A stretch of 6,859 bases of DNA, from contig JAJRWO010000136.1 in the NCBI GenBank assembly GCA_024276775.1, positions 1 through 6,859 of the forward strand, given 5' to 3'. The notes under the pieces were generated by a model, which saw only the letters and a program-made list of their open reading frames with translations, searched no databases and was not told the origin of the DNA. The position numbers and the translations under genes were made by a program. Positions 5,835-6,859 of the stretch are shown piece by piece (the stretch's first letter is position 1; every line of letters begins with the position of its first letter). The stretch is from Gammaproteobacteria bacterium (lineage in GTDB: Bacteria > Pseudomonadota > Gammaproteobacteria > Tenderiales > Tenderiaceae).

Positions 5835-6838
5835 TGGCCTCACTCTTACCCTGGCAACAATCACAATGGCAGCGTTTACAGGAAAGTCGTCAACAGGGAC
5901 GTTTGCCACATGCCTTGCTGTTGACGGGGCCTCAAGGGCTAGGGAAAAGGCAGTTTGCGATATTGTTCGCCCAAAGTTTGTTATGCCGGGCAAACAATGC
6001 TGATGCGACGCCCTGTGGCCAGTGTCGTTATTGTCAGCTTTTTCGGGTGGGCAGTCACCCTGATATTAGCCTGATATCGCCTCTGGAAGGCAAAAAAGCC
6101 ATCGCCGTTGATCAAATACGTGGCCTTGGCCAGTTCATGGCGCTTAAATCCCAATATGCGGGCTATAAATTGGTGCTGATTAACCCGGCAGAGGCCATGA
6201 ATATCAATGCCAGTAATAGCCTGTTAAAGACGTTGGAAGAACCTTCGGCAGAGACCGTTTTGCTGCTGATTACCCACCAGCCAGCCCAATTACCAGCGAC
6301 TATCCGGTCACGCTGTCAGGAAATTCGTTTTGGTACCAGCGAAACAGCAGAAAATCGTGCCTGGCTATCACAGCAATTACCTGCGGACACGGATATTGAT
6401 CTGCTGCTTTCATTGGCGGGTGGAGCACCCTTCAGAGCCATACAATTGACCGATGAGGGTTTACTTGAGCAACGGCAAACACTGTTTGATGGCGTGGGCC
6501 AACTTGCCCGTCTAACGCTTGATCCTGTCAGTTTAGCGACCCAGTTGAACAAGGCCAACTCAGGCTGGGCCTTGTTGTGCCTCTATTTCTGGGTGGCGGA
6601 TATGATTCGTCTGACGGCAACGAAGCAAACGTCTACCCAGCTAAATAACCCAGATTTGCGCCAACCTTTGCTTAAACTTGCGAATCAGGTATCGTTAACA
6701 AGCCTATTTAAGTTACAAGATAGAATCAGGCAGGCGCAGCAGGAATTCGAGCGTAATCTGAACCCTGCTTTGGTGATGGAATCTGTGCTGATGGAATGGC
6801 AGAATACCTTTCGTATTAGAAAAAGAAAAATAGCTTAA
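5831..6838 (+). CDS. holB: DNA polymerase III subunit delta' HolB
   Basis: A 335-residue AAA+ clamp-loader subunit (E. coli 334), the rigid 'stator' of the gamma complex that loads the beta clamp. It has LPHALLLTGPQGLGKRQFA (25-43), where the P-loop ends GK-R instead of GK-S/T; four cysteines C52, C62, C65 and C68, spaced as in the zinc-binding module of delta'/gamma; INASNSLLKTLEEP (125-138); and the SRC motif (160-162) with the arginine finger Arg161. The C-terminal 130 residues are the poorly conserved helical collar domain. A degenerate P-loop is normal for delta', which in E. coli does not hydrolyse ATP; together with length this separates it from DnaX. The start ATG 5831 overlaps the tmk stop as ATGA; ATG 5834 is equally possible and one residue shorter. 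Confidence 0.95.
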   Translation: MMASLLPWQQSQWQRLQESRQQGRLPHALLLTGPQGLGKRQFAILFAQSLLCRANNADATPCGQCRYCQLFRVGSHPDISLISPLEGKKAIAVDQIRGLGQFMALKSQYAGYKLVLINPAEAMNINASNSLLKTLEEPSAETVLLLITHQPAQLPATIRSRCQEIRFGTSETAENRAWLSQQLPADTDIDLLLSLAGGAPFRAIQLTDEGLLEQRQTLFDGVGQLARLTLDPVSLATQLNKANSGWALLCLYFWVADMIRLTATKQTSTQLNNPDLRQPLLKLANQVSLTSLFKLQDRIRQAQQEFERNLNPALVMESVLMEWQNTFRIRKRKIA

Positions 6839-6859
6839 AGATAAAACACATTAGGTACG
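6839..6859 (+). other. 21-nt tail after holB
   Basis: No start codon, terminator hairpin or T-run is seen. TTAGG at 6851-6855 could be the ribosome binding site of a following gene; in pseudomonads and many relatives holB is followed by pilZ, but nothing in this window proves that. Confidence 0.3.

Noticed and set aside
5929..5950. HolB P-loop ending GK-R as a sign of a damaged ATPase
   Set aside because: A degenerate P-loop is normal for delta', which does not act as an ATPase in E. coli; the arginine finger and zinc cysteines are intact.
1..6859. Hidden mobile, defence or CRISPR system
   Set aside because: Every stretch over 170 nt is accounted for by core housekeeping genes on one strand; no direct repeat arrays, transposase fragments, integrase genes or tRNA-like attachment sites were seen.

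Overview
This window is a compact, single-strand (+) housekeeping cluster from a gammaproteobacterium. The order is fabG (3' end only) - acpP - fabF - pabB - pabC - mltG (yceG) - tmk - holB. Apart from pabB, this is the fab/pabC/yceG/tmk/holB order known from Escherichia coli and Pseudomonas, and the AcpP is close to E. coli AcpP over its whole length. Base composition looks moderate (roughly half G+C by eye). I cannot name the genus. There are no mobile elements, CRISPR arrays, tRNA or rRNA genes, or signs of recent transfer.

Layout: positions 1-222 hold the end of fabG. Positions 223-390 are the main non-coding gap. It is AT-rich first, then has a GC-rich patch with competing short inverted repeats and a plausible sigma70-type promoter for acpP. 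acpP (391-627) is followed by a good intrinsic-terminator-like hairpin (644-694), which probably lets acpP be made in excess over fabF. fabF (735-1982) is followed by a 33-nt gap and pabB, which has no usable ATG or GTG near its expected N-terminus. From pabB to holB the genes are tightly packed: pabB/pabC overlap by 14 nt, pabC/mltG by 14 nt with the preferred start, mltG/tmk are 10 nt apart, and tmk/holB overlap by ATGA. This strongly suggests one polycistronic message.

Function: fabG, acpP and fabF supply type II fatty acid elongation (beta-ketoacyl reduction, acyl carrier, condensation). pabB and pabC supply two consecutive steps from chorismate to p-aminobenzoate for folate; no pabA glutaminase partner is in the window. 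mltG is a membrane-anchored lytic transglycosylase that ends glycan strand growth. tmk makes dTDP and holB is the delta' clamp-loader subunit, so the 3' half links nucleotide supply and replication to envelope growth.

I find no previously undescribed system here. The points most worth a second look are the PIAGT-type active site of PabB (alanine where classical PabB has the covalent lysine), the unusual start region of pabB, and the arrangement of complementary GC-rich motifs on both sides of acpP.
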